64,000 nucleotides of DNA, from positions 8,805,246 through 8,869,245 of the forward strand of contig CM033402.1 in assembly GCA_019426215.1 (NCBI GenBank), written 5' to 3'. Positions 12,176-24,699 of the stretch are shown one piece after another (the stretch's first letter is position 1; every line of letters starts with the position of its first letter). Made by a program: the position numbers and the translations under genes. Below the pieces are notes generated by a model. That model saw only the letters and a program-made list of their open reading frames with translations. It ran no database searches and was not told the origin of the DNA. Origin of the DNA: Buddleja alternifolia. Taxonomy: Eukaryota > Streptophyta > Magnoliopsida > Lamiales > Scrophulariaceae.

Positions 12176-12567
12176 CTCCTATAATCAAATAGTTGGTTAA
12201 AATCCCTAATTAAATTGGCTGATTTGAGGTAATCGATTATATGCATCTGTGAACAACAAATTTTAAATGTCTGCAATTTAATCAAACAAGAAAAATAATT
12301 GCACAAAGAAATTTTATTGAATTAAATAATGTGGATACAATCTCTTATATAAATCCTCTCATTCTTCACTTCGACAACTTGATTTTGAAGGAATTTGAAC
12401 ACTTTAATCTTCCTCCGAATTTGATTTGATTTTCTTCTAACGTTAATTTGAGAGATTCGCGCCTTAATCTCGAATTAAATGTTATTATTTGAATATTTTG
12501 TTGGTGGATTTGACTCTTCGATCTCCTTCAAATTTGACTTGAATTTGAATAACGTTAATTTAAGAGA

Positions 12568-13271
12568 TTTGTGCCTAAATCTTGAATTAATCGTTATTAT
12601 TTGATGAGTTTCGCCAAGAACACTTTGAATGTCACCTTGAACTTCTCAATGGTCGCCAAGAACGCCTTGAATATCGCCTGAATTCCACCAAAACTTGAAT
12701 ATCTCCTTGAACTTCTTTGATGATCGCCAAGAACACCTTGAATATCGCCTTGATTGCCACCAAATCGCCTTGATTGACACCAAATCGTCTTGATTGCCAC
12801 TAAACATCCTTGATTGACACCAAATCGTCTTTATTGCCACCAAACCGCCTTGAACCTTCTTGAATTTGAGTAGAGAGAACTTTCAATACATTTCTTGATA
12901 TCTCTCTCTTGAATTTGAGTAAAAGAATTTGTGCCTAAATCTCGAATTAATCGTTATTATTTGATGAGTTTCGCCAAGAACACTTTGAATGTCACCTTGA
13001 ACTTCTCAATGGTCGCCAAGAACGCCTTGAATATAGCCTGAATTCCACCAAAACTTGAATATCTCCTTGAACTTCTTTGATGATCGCCAAGAACACCTTG
13101 AATATCGCCTTGATTGCCACCAAACCGCCTTGATTGGCACCAAATCGTCTTGATTGCCACTAAACATCCTTGATTGACACCAAATCGTCTTTATTGCCAC
13201 CAAACCGCCTTGAACCTTCTTGAATTTGAGTAGAGAGAACTTTCAATACATTTCTTGATATCTCTCTCTTG
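12568..13271. repeat. Tandem duplication, 360-bp period, with inner short repeats
   Basis: Positions 12571 and 12931 start the same text, and identity is almost complete for more than 300 bp. Each copy contains four to five variants of ttgattgccaccaaatcgcc. The identical 67-residue minus frames in the two copies come from the duplication and are not independent genes. Confidence 0.92.
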
Positions 13272-13719
13272 CTCAAATTTTGGTGTGTTGAATTCTTGAA
13301 TTTGAACCCCAATTTATAGTTGTAGGGATGAGAATATTGTCAGAATTATTTGATGAGGTGGCGCGATTTGATTGGCCCTCAATAACTTGGTTGGCAATTA
13401 TTTCCTTCAGTTGAAGATATGATTTGAATTGCCATAGAATATGATTTAATTTTCATATATTGAGGATTGAGACATAATTTCACTGCCTTAAAGACTTCAA
13501 CATCACATATGGGCAATATTTGATTTGCCATGAATTAAATATTTTATTTAATTTTGGAATTTAATTTAACATTCCAAAATATAAATAAACATATATAAGG
13601 CAGTAAATTTTTAGTGTCTACAAATGACCCATCGAGACTTGTTCACTTGCATTAGTGTGTAAAAAAAGTGAACATGTCTCGCAATTCATTTCTTCATCAA
13701 GAGAAGCTCCATAAAAGTG

Positions 13720-13911
13720 AACAATTTATGCTCTTGTCAAGAGTGTTTCACTTTGAATTTGATTTGTGACAATTTATACTCTTATCAAGAGCTCTTCATT
13801 TTGCATTTGATTTGTGACAATTTATACTCTTGTCAAGAGTTCTTCACTTTGCATTTGATTTGTGAAAATTTATACTCTTATCAAGAGTGTTTTTTTTTTC
13901 ACTTGGCTTGG
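13720..13911. repeat. 48-bp tandem array
   Basis: Four copies with caatttatactcttgtcaag as core, starting at 13722, 13770, 13818 and 13866. The open frame across it is a 16-residue repeat and is not treated as a gene. Degenerate copies continue to about 14060, interrupted by a T-tract at 13921-13939. Confidence 0.9.
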
Positions 13912-14060
13912 ACTTGTAGATTTTTTTTTTTTTTTTTTTGTCGCGTCAAAGGAGTCTTCATTAGAATTTGAAAATAGTTTAAACTCATATCAAGGAGTTC
14001 TTCAATTAGTTCTTGAATTTGTAGATATATAGTTTATACTCTTATCAAGGAGTCTTCATT

Positions 14061-14809
14061 TGAATATAGACGTACACACATCCCAATACAAAACACACAC
14101 TAACGAACACACAGAAAATCTAATTAACAACATACACAAAATTTGGGAGAGAACGGAGATGACTATTGTGGGAGATCAGTGGGGGTGGTCCGATGGGTGG
14201 CTAGGGAAGGTGGTGGGGTGGGGACGTTGTAACGTTGCTTAATTTGTGTGTTTCCTTTTTCTTTTTTTATTAAATTTTTTAATATGTTAATTTAATATTA
14301 ATTGATTATGACAATTTCAAATATAAGTAATTTGTAATTTTATGTCAATTGGCATCAAAGTTTGCATTTTTTGTCCTATTCAGCAAATGCCTAAACCGTG
14401 TTTTGAAACCCGGACTGTTAATCGAATTGAAAAATCCATTTGGTCAAGTGTCACCGATTCAACCGCTCAGTCAGCTATGGTCCAATCAATTACGTCATAA
14501 TTATATAATAAATAATATTTATTGTATTACTAATATTACAGTATAATAAAAAAAAATTTGTATTTTATAATGTAAAACCAAATCAAAATAATAGAGCAAC
14601 TTAAATAAGGATCCATGTATTTTATTTTATTTTTATCAGCAATATAAAACAATAAAAAGAAAAAGATAGAAAAAAGAATATAAAGACAATAAAGAAACAT
14701 AGCCTTGTTAAACCCTTTTTCTTTTACAGTCCACACGCTGCTACTTCTTCTAATCTTCATCTAAATTTCTTTTTCTTTTTCCTTCTAATCTTCTTCTTCT
14801 CCATTTCTT
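14061..14809. other. AT-rich intergenic stretch
   Basis: No gene recognised. It contains a short G-rich patch (14185-14230), a degenerate repeat similar to that at 11215 (around 14390-14490), and pyrimidine-rich DNA from 14700. Confidence 0.6.
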
Positions 14810-14929
14810 ATCTAATTTTCTTTTTTCTTTTCCTTCTAATCTTGTCTTTTTTCCATTACAAATATGGGTATCTAATTTTCTTTTTTCTTTTCCTTCTAAT
14901 CTTGTCTTTTTTCCATTATAAATATGGGT
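14810..14929. repeat. Tandem duplication, 60-bp period
   Basis: Two adjacent pyrimidine-rich copies starting atctaattttcttttttctt and ending aaatatggg. They differ by a single C/T in cattacaa versus cattataa. Confidence 0.92.
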
Positions 14930-15613
14930 TGGGCTATATGTACACTAACACTCCATCTTTGATGCGTATCGTAGCACACCAAAAATACTATTAAATTTAC
15001 CTTCATACCTAACTGTGAAAGTAGCAAGCAAGGGTCAAGCCCAAGAGAGTGTTTATCAAAATATAATTGTTAATTACTTGTGACGACAAAGCAATAAAAA
15101 AAGGGGGGTATTGGTTGTAATATAAGATACGAAATGCACGAGAAATTAAAGTAAGCAAGTAAACAAAGGGTTTAATCAATAGAAGGTAAGTCCGAATAAT
15201 TGTAACTATTCATCATCTTCTCGATTTGATCACAGACACATAGGATTCATATCACTTGAGTAGACAACTTAAGATAAACAATGATAGCATGTGAACCTCT
15301 TACTCTTTCCTTAGGTGTAATTTACCAACTGATAGCCAATCAAGAAATCCTTTCTCCTAAAACACATCTAGAGACTAGGCTTTCGATTAATTAGAGGAGA
15401 ATCATTAATTACTAGAAGAGAGTTGGCATCAAGAGCTAATCCACCTAGCATGAATTGAGTTTAATGACATTGATTTTTCCCTAAAGATCTAATAGCCCCT
15501 AGTTGCTACAAGCAAGGTCTTAATTAATAGCAATTTAACCTTTACTAGCGGTAGATCAATGAAACACAATAAGAAAGTGTACATGTAGGTTAAACATTTC
15601 ATCAAACACTAAG

Positions 15614-16499
15614 ATGGGATTAGATAGATAAAATTGATAAGAGAAGATTTTACTATTCATCTTAGCATTAACAGTATCCATCATACGTTTGGTATGTAGC
15701 ATAAAAGAAAATTATTATTTTGCCCATTGATACATAAATATTTCTTCCCCAATTCTCAAATTTCTCATTACTCAGCCACACATGGTTTCAGTTCCCTGGA
15801 GCTTTCTTGAATTCACTCCAAGAATACATCACAATATGATTATCTATATTTTATCCTAAAATTTTTATAATTTTTTATGCAATATTCAATCGCCAATTAT
15901 CAAAATAGACTCACTAACAATCTTAAATTTACGAGGAACTTTAATTAGAATTTTGGAAGTGAAGAAAAAAAATGAATAGCCGTGGAAATTTGTTTCTTCC
16001 AACAAAGAAAAACATTGATTTTTGTCAAAATAATTTTGTGACAAATATTGCCTCAAGGAATGAATTCTCCTCCTCTCCTCCATGGCTTCACTGTGCTGGT
16101 AGAAGCAAGCTAGTCTAACAGACCTATGACTTTCCCAAACTCATTATCCATTGCACACCACAGCCTTCGACAATTATTTTGAGTTGGAATTTTTCAAAGG
16201 AGATTTTGAGAACAATCAAAGTTTTCAGATTTAAATTTTAAGAACAATGGCGGAAGGAGAGGTTTAATGAGAGAATTTGACTCTGTTATTTGGGTCAAGT
16301 GTTTGAGCAAAAATTTCTACACTTACAATTGCTTTTGATGGGTATATGTGTAAATTGCACTTACCCAACAACTAGGATAAAATAATCTTACTCCTTGAGA
16401 CCGGAAGAGTTATCATATGAATGCATGATAATTCTGGATATCTTATCAGGCTTGTCATCAATACAGGGCTCATATAACAGGTACCAAACGAATCCTAAG
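15614..16499. mobile_element. Unclassified 886-bp insertion in the LTR
   Basis: Sequence present here but absent at the matching site of the LTRs at 34690 and 48830. The word ctaag occurs just before it (15609-15613) and at its end (16495-16499), so the TSD could be taa or ctaag. The right end, reverse-complemented, reads ggattcgtttggtacctgtt, like PIF/Harbinger MITE ends, but the left end does not mirror it well. Confidence 0.6.
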
Positions 16500-17160
16500 C
16501 ATGTAATCAAGAAAATCAAATACTCAACAAAGAAAATGATATATTAAGCACAAATTTCACAAATCAAGATGATGAATCCAACTTACAATTATCCGGATGA
16601 GGTTTTTAGCCTCTAAAATTCATCTTTCCAAGCTAAAATCATCCAAAAATGTGCAAGAATACAAATTTGAACAATACTTGACTTAAAATAGGTTCAAAGC
16701 ATATTTATAGGGGTAAAATGGGGTCAAAATCGGACAAATCGCGCTCAGAGAGCACTTTGGCTCACCCCAGTGCGAGCCAGTGTGGTACGCACAGCTCGCG
16801 CTGCGGTCAGCTTTTTTACTCGCCACGGTCTCGTTCGCAATCTTGATAAAATAGTCACATCTCTCTCTACAGACATAGGATTGCAACGATTCATGCTGAT
16901 ATAGAAAGCTATGACATAGATCTATAATTATGTAGACGCATTCAAGAACTGATTCATCCTTTAAAGACATATAAAATCCATCACAAAGTGATACTTCATC
17001 TTGATCTTTTGCGCTGTTCATTTTCGTTGTCTTTTTCGCTTTCTTTCGGACATTCTTTATCTTTGTCTTCAACATATAAAATGAAGCTACATCTATTATC
17101 TTTACAATGGCATAAGAGTGAAGTTAATTGGTTATCCATTGAGACAGTTATGGCAGAAAT

Positions 17161-18090
17161 GGGAAAAATACACTTTATATCCCTGAACTATTCACTTTAT
17201 TTCATTTAGGTCTCTAAACTATCAAATGTAACAAAATGATCCTTAAACTATCAAACCTAACAAATTAATCCCTCATTTTTTATGGACATGCTTGGCTACT
17301 ATTTAAAATTGATAAATGGTATAATAAGAATGTTATTTTTGAATATTAAGTACTATATAAAAAAAATTTTATATAATTATTTTTTGTTTTTAATTTGGTA
17401 ATTAAACCATATTTTTTTAAAAAAAATTGAAAAGTATATATATTTTAATCTTTTTAAAATGGATCTTTTGTGTACTTATAGTTTTGTTATTTCTTGACAA
17501 TTTGGTTACCATTTTCTACTCACTTTTGTTCAGAAAACTATATACTAGTTTTCTAGTTATTTTTTAAGGGAAATTTACTAAAACCTTCTAACTTGATACC
17601 CAAAAAAATCTTTTATAATATTTTTCAATCTAACAAACTCATTTCACCAACTTTTCTTTCCACAAAATTCAACATTCAGGTTAGTAAAATTATGGATTTA
17701 ATTGTCCTTAACCTTCTAAATAAAAAAACAATCAATTGTAGTTTTATCTAAAAACTTATTTATATAGAAATTTTATATCGATAATTGAAATTAATTTTGA
17801 TTTTAACTTTACAATTTTTTTAATTTTTTAATCTTCTTAAAAATTTAAAAGAATATATTTTAAATAATTGCCAAATTAAAAATATATAAATTAAATAAAA
17901 AGATTAAATTGCTTAATATTCAAAAATAACATTTGTATCCAATTTTAAAAAGTAGCCAAACATGTCCATAAAAAATGAGGGACTGATTTGTTACGTTTGA
18001 TAGTTCAGGGATCATATTGTTACATTGATAGTTCAGGGACCTAAATGGGACAAAATAAATAGTTCAGGGGTACAAAGTGTATTTTGCCCC
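17161..18090. mobile_element. Long-TIR MULE-type element in the LTR
   Basis: 930 bp. Left part carries gaactattcactttatttca and tccctcattttttatggaca; their reverse complements occur in the right part. Perfect 9-bp TSD ggcagaaat flanks it at 17152-17160 and 18091-18099. The central 400 bp is very AT-rich and has no gene. Confidence 0.9.
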
Positions 18091-18280
18091 GGCAGAAATG
18101 CTAATGATACGCTAGGAGAATCGTTTATTCTTAATTACGTGATAGTTTCTTTATTTTTCTAAGATGTCTTTGGATGATCCTACAATATAAAACTAAGACT
18201 TTAGGCAAATATTTAGAATCAAATATCAAATAAAAGTATTAGTATTAGACGAGATTATTAAGCATATAAAGCACTTATCA

Positions 18281-19864
18281 AACACCCGCATACTTAGCCA
18301 TTTGCACGTCCTTGGGCAAGGATTAAGAAAAAGCACACTTCTCTCAAATTCATTAAAATGGAAGATAAATGATAAAGATAACACGAGACAAAAACCATGG
18401 TCAAAAACTACAAAGATTCACACACAATATAGCTAATATTCACTTGCAAACTTGATCAAATATCCACACAATGATCTCATACAAGTGTAGAAATGTTGAG
18501 AATTTAGTAGACTTTCTCACAATCCTCTCCAAACACGCAAGTGTATAGAGATAGCGTGTTTCGTTCAAATCTTGCTATGAAAGTGCACTCCCATAATCAT
18601 GCTTATATACCTAAATCTCTACTAGTTTCGAAATATGCACACAAGAATCAAAAGGTCTTAAACATGGTTGCAACGGGGTTGAGACTTGGGTAGGAAATAA
18701 AGGACAAAGAGAGTTAAGTCCGAATAACTAGTAGAGCTTCAAGATACACTTGGATATATAATGTAAAGAGGACCCAAAACCTATCAACAACACATATTTT
18801 ACTCATGTTTTCATCATACATTTGCTTCCCATCTTTCACGACTACTTTGCTCCTTTTTCAACTTATCTTCTTCACTTTTTCTTTTCTTTTTCATTTTTTT
18901 TCTCACTTTTTCAACCACGAAGCCAATCAAAATAGCAAAGCTAAAATGACAAAGAAGCAAAAGTTTTGAAGCTTTTTTCTCCCACAAATCGAATAACACC
19001 CTTTACATTCATGAAAAGCCCCACACTTACTCTAAACATGTCATTCTATTGAAACCCATGAAGTACACTCTTATAGATCAACTCGTTTTTGGACGGGTAA
19101 TGCAAGAGGGAATAAAGAAAATGGTAAAAGCTCAAAATTTGGGTATAATCAATAACAAGGCCACAAGCTCAAAGGGGATTCACTAGAGATAAAGATGCAT
19201 TAGTAGGCTTTTTAGGCTAAGTGGGTTAAAATACTAAGTGCCTTTATCATAAGTGTGCACATATCAATGTACTCTTGACATAGTTCAAAGCAATTTCTAG
19301 TAGTACAAAAACATAGACGATACACACAATGAATGAAAAAAATATTTTCATGAAAATTCAATCAAAAGAAAGGCTCAAAATCTCACGTGGTTTGTATAGT
19401 CTACTAAAACCCGCATTCCACTGTATATAGTTCTATCATTGTATCAATAAAAGCTCAACAAGCGAGTTATTTCAACTATGATAGGTGTATCTCATTCATA
19501 ATCAACTGATTCTAACTCCTGGCATCTAAATCATTTTATTCCAAAGAAATGAAATTTCAAAAATCTTGCTTTTATCACATGACAATTAAAATATCTCGAA
19601 TCCACACAAAAGCATTAATCCAATCAAATCCCCAACTTATTCAAACAAAATAAGCAAAACTAAAACGGACTAAATCTTACCCCTCCCACACATTTAAAAC
19701 TTACATTGCCCTCAATGTAAAACTCTCAACGATAAATCATGAACAAAGTAAATAAAAAAGAGAGATAAAGAGATCAAATCTAGAAGTGGATTTTTAGCTA
19801 CGCTTGGGTTGTCTCCCAAGAAGCGCCTTTGTTTAATGTCGTTGGCTTGACATTCCAGCTTCAA
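18281..19864 (-). other. 3' non-coding region of the Athila-like element
   Basis: Between protease end and 3' LTR in element orientation. No long frame and no RT, integrase or env-like membrane protein recognised. The part next to the protease (19796-19850) has the palindrome-like cttgggttgtctcccaagaa seen in Athila-type 3' regions. The LTR-proximal end carries the polypurine-like gcgggtgt. Confidence 0.55.
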
Positions 19865-20571
19865 TCAACCGAGATCTCGCAATGGAACTTTTGCTAGTGC
19901 ATGCTCTTTGTGGTCCACCATTTCATGTGCCATCATTTTAACTTTATCAATAAAGAAAATAGGCTTCACATCCCGAGAACACCCCATGGAGTCAAGTATG
20001 TTAAATTTGACAATTTTCCCATCAAACTCCATGGAAAGAGTGCCCTCATGGACATTCACAATTGTTCGAGTCATCTTGAGGAAAGGACGTCCTAAAAGAA
20101 TGTGGACAGAATTTATGAAATGATCATTTTCCATGTGTAAAAATAGAAATTCGTTGGAAAAATTAGACCGTTCACCTTTACCAAGACATCCTCAAGTACC
20201 CCATCGGGGTAAGTATTAGAACGATCCGCTAATTAAATAATTACCCTTGTTTGCTTTAAAGGACCCAAATTCAAAGATGTATAAATTGAAAATGGCTTGA
20301 CATTGATAGATGAACCTAAGTCGAGCATGATATTATCAAATTTCGTCTTACCAATCATACATGGAATCGTGAACATACCGACGTCTTCACATTTTGGAGG
20401 TAACTTGCATTGGATCACGGCGGATTCATTCTCATCCACGCTCACACACTCATTACCTCTCAACTTTCTCTTTTGAGTGCATAATTCCTTGTGAAATTTG
20501 GGATACCATGATACTTGGCCAATAACATTCATAAGAGGTATGTTCACCTCTACCATCCAGAAAATCTCCAA
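19865..20571 (-). pseudogene. Athila-like protease region, broken
   Basis: Two minus-strand frames are joined by a frameshift. The first contains IMLDLGSSINVKP, where the usual active-site LDSGSSIN-type motif shows L in place of S or G next to the catalytic D. The second contains ILLGRPFLKMTRT followed by HEGTLSMEFDGK, the C-terminal part of Athila-type proteases. Polyprotein sequence stops here instead of running into RT. Not functional as read. Confidence 0.8.
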
Positions 20572-21275
20572 GACCTCCTTCTCTTTCTCCTCTTTTTTCG
20601 ATTGTGCAAACGTACTTGGGAAAGGAGGTTTAGTAATAATTGGAATAAAGAAAGGGTTAGAGGTTACCTTCGAAGGAGAAGTGGAATGAGGAGAAAGTGT
20701 GGTAGAGAAAGCTTGGTAGACTCTTTCTCCTCTTCCTCTTTAATGTCATGCAACGGCGGTGTCTTCAATTGCACTTCAATTTCTTTTCCACTTCTCAATG
20801 TGATAGCACTAACATTTTTCGTGGGGTTGATGGTTTGAGATGGTAGCCTTCCCAACCCTTGAGCCTCAATTCTACTCATGGATGTGGCTAGTTGACTCAC
20901 TTTTGTCTCGAGATTTTTAGGCTTGCCTTAGTTTCTTGCTTGAATTGAATTTGATCTTAAGTAAGAGCCTTCACAATTTCCTCTAAATACAAATTGGAGT
21001 TCGAGCTTGAACTAGGAGAAGGATCTTATGGCTTAGATAGGAAAGGAGGTGGTGATCCATGATTATACCCTTGGTTGTACCCTTGAGGATTCCCTTGATA
21101 GTTGGGACCATTTGAATTTCTATAGCTAAAGTTCGAGAGGTCCCCTCCATCCCGAATTGTAAGATTTGGAATAGGGATCATACTTCTGTTGCGGTGGTCC
21201 AGAAATCCTCCCATGGCATTTGCATACTCAATAGGTCCTTCTTGGAGAGCGGAGCACATGTCAGTTGGTTGATTA
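20572..21275 (-). pseudogene. Athila-like gag, C-terminal part
   Basis: Fragments include PTDMCSALQEG, typical of the segment after the gag zinc-knuckle-like CGIxxxxxH region. They are followed by glycine/asparagine-rich GNPQGYNQGYNHGSPP and then RLPSQTINPTKNVSAITLRSG. Several frameshifts and a stop separate them. The upstream part of the same gag resumes at 33019 beyond the copia insertion. Confidence 0.78.
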
Positions 21276-23022
21276 TGTTAGGATTATGCCCTCCATGACA
21301 TAGAGGAATTTGATTATTAGGGCATTTAGTTTTATGTTGTGCAAACTCTCAATAATGTAATAAAGGCATTTTTTTTGTTCATATCAATCTTGATGACATT
21401 AATATAAGTACTGAACAAATAAGTCCTGAGTAATCAATAGGGAGCGTCTACTCCTCATGGTTCGAGGAGAGCGGCACTAGAAGTATCAGTTTCTTCTTTA
21501 CTTAAACTAGAGTTCGCAAGTCGAAGAGTCTTAATTGGGCATTAAGACCAGATTTGTATGACGAAAACTTTGACAAGGAGTGTCAGTCGGTCAATTTAGA
21601 TGGTGGGAGCTTGTGCAATAGATATATCAATGGAATTGATATATTCAAACACCGCTCACCATAATTCAATCACATGGGTAATTACTCGTTGACTGTCAAT
21701 GATTGAATTACTGGTCACGGTAGTGTGCGTGAGCCTTAGACTGAGGATTCACGCAGATTGGACTTGTGACACTGAACGAGTTATTAGAGTAGTTAGATCT
21801 AATTCACCCTTTGGTGGGATCAACCTCGAAGTGCGGTCTAGAAGGACAAGTGGCAATTGTTCGGTGATTACAAATATGGGATTTACTGTCTCGAGTAGTA
21901 AACGAGTTAACGTCCTGTGCGATCATAGGTAAATAAAATTATAAGTCTTTGGCTAAAGCAGGAAAACTAACTTGTGTATAGTACACAAGGGTAGTTTAGT
22001 AATTTTATCTTACTATGATTCATTGAGCACAGCATGGAGTCCTGTGAATTTAACACAATCCATGACTCTCACTCGATCGGGATGTTACAGTGAAAGGCTT
22101 AGACTCATAGGGTGTCTATGACCTAAAAGTTACTGTGTGATCTATTAGACTTGATCATTCCACGAGACTGGCTAGGTGACACTCACATCCTTGGTTTCCT
22201 CCCAATGCCAATTGAAATGAATCTTGACTGTCGCGCTTTAAAGGAATTGAGCAAAGAAAGTTCTTTCGTTGTCAAATACATAAATTAGGTAATTTTTCAT
22301 TTGATGAGCAAATTCATTTATATGATTAATTGGATTAATGGAAATAAATTAATAATAAATAATTAGATGTATTTATTATGAACAAATTGGTTTATTTGAT
22401 TAATTAGATTAATAGAAATAAATAAATATTTAGATGTATTTATTATCGTCATCCTATTCTAAATTAATAATTAGATTACTTAATTTAGATGATTATTGGT
22501 TAATATTATATTTTAAATAGATTAAAATATGTTGGATTTAATTAATAATTGAACTACGTTGAAAGTCAACTCAGCCCAATATTGTATGACTTGGTCATGT
22601 AATGAGGAGTTGGATGGAATCAAGGAACTAATTAATTTCAAGCTCATCACTTCTTATATATACCTAATTACCTAGTGGAAAAACCTAATTATCTCAAAAT
22701 TAACTTGACAGCAAAGAAAGAAGAAGAGAAAAATCTCTCTCCTCCCCTTGTGTAGCCATCGGCCTCTTGGAGTCCTAATGTGGTGGATTTTTTCTTCAAA
22801 CTTCTTCCGGCATGATATCTAGAGGTAGGAGTTATTCAATTGCTGCTACTCGGTAGATCAAAAATTTAGATTCAAAGCAAAGGTTAGTAATTAGAAGAAG
22901 TTTGATTTCATCTTTTACATGTTTTTCGAAATTTTCAAAATCATTAAAACCCAAAAGTTATCTGATTGTGAATTCGGATATGTCTTTATGTTTCCGCTAC
23001 GTATGAACCAGGATTCACAACA
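21276..23022 (+). repeat. Copia 5' LTR
   Basis: Starts TGTTAGGATTATGCCCTCC and ends GGATTCACAACA directly before the PBS. It contains the 272-bp segment missing from the 3' copy. Confidence 0.9.
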
Positions 23023-23036
23023 ATGGTATCAGAGCC
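23023..23036 (+). other. Copia primer-binding site
   Basis: atggtatcagagcc is complementary to the 3' end of plant initiator tRNA-Met, the usual copia primer. Confidence 0.85.
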
Positions 23037-24699
23037 AAATTCATGGTTTTTAATGATTTTGTGATATGAATATGTTGGAAATTTATGTTTGTGATGAAAA
23101 ATATTATTAGATTATGATTTTTCATGTGTAGATTTATTTTTTAAAGGTTAAATCTAAATTATTAGACGATTGCATGATTTATGTTTTGAATATAAATTAG
23201 TTTTTTGTATTGGAAATGAATTGAAGCATGAACATGATTATATGGTTTGAAAAGTGCTCGAATTTGGCCTTAAAAAATCTACACAGTGCAGCCTAAGTCG
23301 CACACGACACCCGACGGCGCGTGCCACACAGCGCTGCCCAGAGATGCTCTGTGTGTGTAAGTCAGGCCGGTCCATGCAATCGGGTCGCTCTGCGGTCCAA
23401 TATATTTAGTTTTTTTTAAAAAAAATCTGATTGGGTTTGACCCGGAGGGTCGAACCACAAGTTTGACTCATGAACCCATGGGTCAACCCATTTTTAAAAA
23501 TTAAATAAAATATTTATTTTTAAATAGTTTTGAAATTAATTAAAACATAAAATTAATTTTTGAAATTAATTTTTATTCTATATTTTAAATTGAATTTAAA
23601 ATTGAAATAATCCTAGACAAAGAAATTTATTTTGAATTAATTCTTTGTCAAATCAATTGGAAATTGATTTTTTGAAATTAAATTCGATTTATTATCAAAT
23701 AAGATTAAATATAAATTATTTTATAATTAGATTTAAATTAATTCTATTATTTTCAAACCACACTTAATTAAAATTAGATTTTAATTTATTTCTTTTGGAA
23801 AGATCTCCAACATATTAGCTATCGTATTATATCATGCTTTGATACTTGTTATTGTGGGATGTCTTCCATGGACTAGTTTTTTATTTCAGATTTTGTTTTC
23901 TGGTTTGTATCGGGTCTTTTAGTACCCCCCCCCAGCTTGTATTTTAATTTTCCATAGATTTATGTATATGATGCATTCTTTTCTATGTAATTAGAATCTG
24001 ACATTTTTGGAAGAAGATCTGCTTGGAGTTGGAAGACCTAAAAGTTAGACATAGGTTAGATCTTATAGGTACCCTAACCCACAATTGAGCTATTGGCTTG
24101 ACTTAATCTAGATAAGTCCATGGAAAGCATGTGTGATAGAATTGCTAGGCGTTTTCTATTTTTAATACTCCATGTATGCGCGCTATAAATGGATAATGTG
24201 CAAAGCGAGACCAATTAAACGTAGAATTCTCCCATTGGATTAAATACTGAATTTAGAATAAAAGTGAATTGGATGTCCCAACTCTCCATCAAACTTGGGA
24301 GAATTAAATTAATATATAGATACATAATTTCCTCCCCGTAAGTGGGGGTTATGCATTGTGACATTTATTCAAATTCTCTAAGTGAATTAGATGCCATCAA
24401 TCGAAACAAAATTCCACCCCATATATCGACAGAGGGTTGCAAGGTGGAATTCAATTGATATATTGATAGGAGTTGATGGGCTTAAGTTCAGATAGATCAC
24501 AACCTGTATATCATTACAGGGTTTTGGTCACGTGATCTATCAGTCAAATTAAAGATTGAATCTCATGTTTGACTATGCTGACAAAGGTTGCCACTTTAAT
24601 AAAATTAGTGAACCATATATCATTAAAGGGTAGCAACTCACCGAAATTATTAAAGAACTCAGTCACTCACTACGAAGTCTTTCCAACGAGATTTTTAAA
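23037..24699 (+). other. Copia untranslated leader
   Basis: No reading frame recognised. AT-rich, with one GC-rich patch near 23290-23400. It continues after the solo LTR at 26457. Confidence 0.6.

Larger units (their letters stand above)
12250..14060 (-). mobile_element. LTR-like repeat-rich unit, copy 1
   Basis: Reverse complement of the unit at 44660-46655. Both share a segment running from the ctataaataggggttcaaat promoter-like region, through a block rich in ggtggcaatcaaggc words, to an aataaaatttc polyadenylation-like signal and the common end ...gttgttcaca. The layout of TATA, transcript start and polyA signal suggests an LTR or LARD/TRIM-like unit. The 5' boundary and TSD could not be fixed. 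It contains the 360-bp duplication and the 48-bp array listed separately. No protein domain seen. Confidence 0.55.
14960..18280 (-). repeat. 3' LTR of the Athila-like element, with two insertions
   Basis: Starts at 18280 with TGATAAGTGCTTTATATGC on the minus strand and ends at 14960 with ...ACGCATCA. It matches the LTRs at 34044 and 47978 outside two insertions, 15614-16499 and 17161-18090. The GC-rich block around 16740-16830 (agctcgcgctgcggtcagc) recurs in all three LTRs. Confidence 0.85.

Noticed and set aside
12597..13203. Pairs of identical 65-67-residue minus-strand frames
   Set aside because: They are produced by the 360-bp duplication and inner short repeats; no start context, domain or splice support.
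13717..13971. 84-residue frame with 16-residue repeats
   Set aside because: Period equals the 48-bp DNA repeat; low-complexity by-product.
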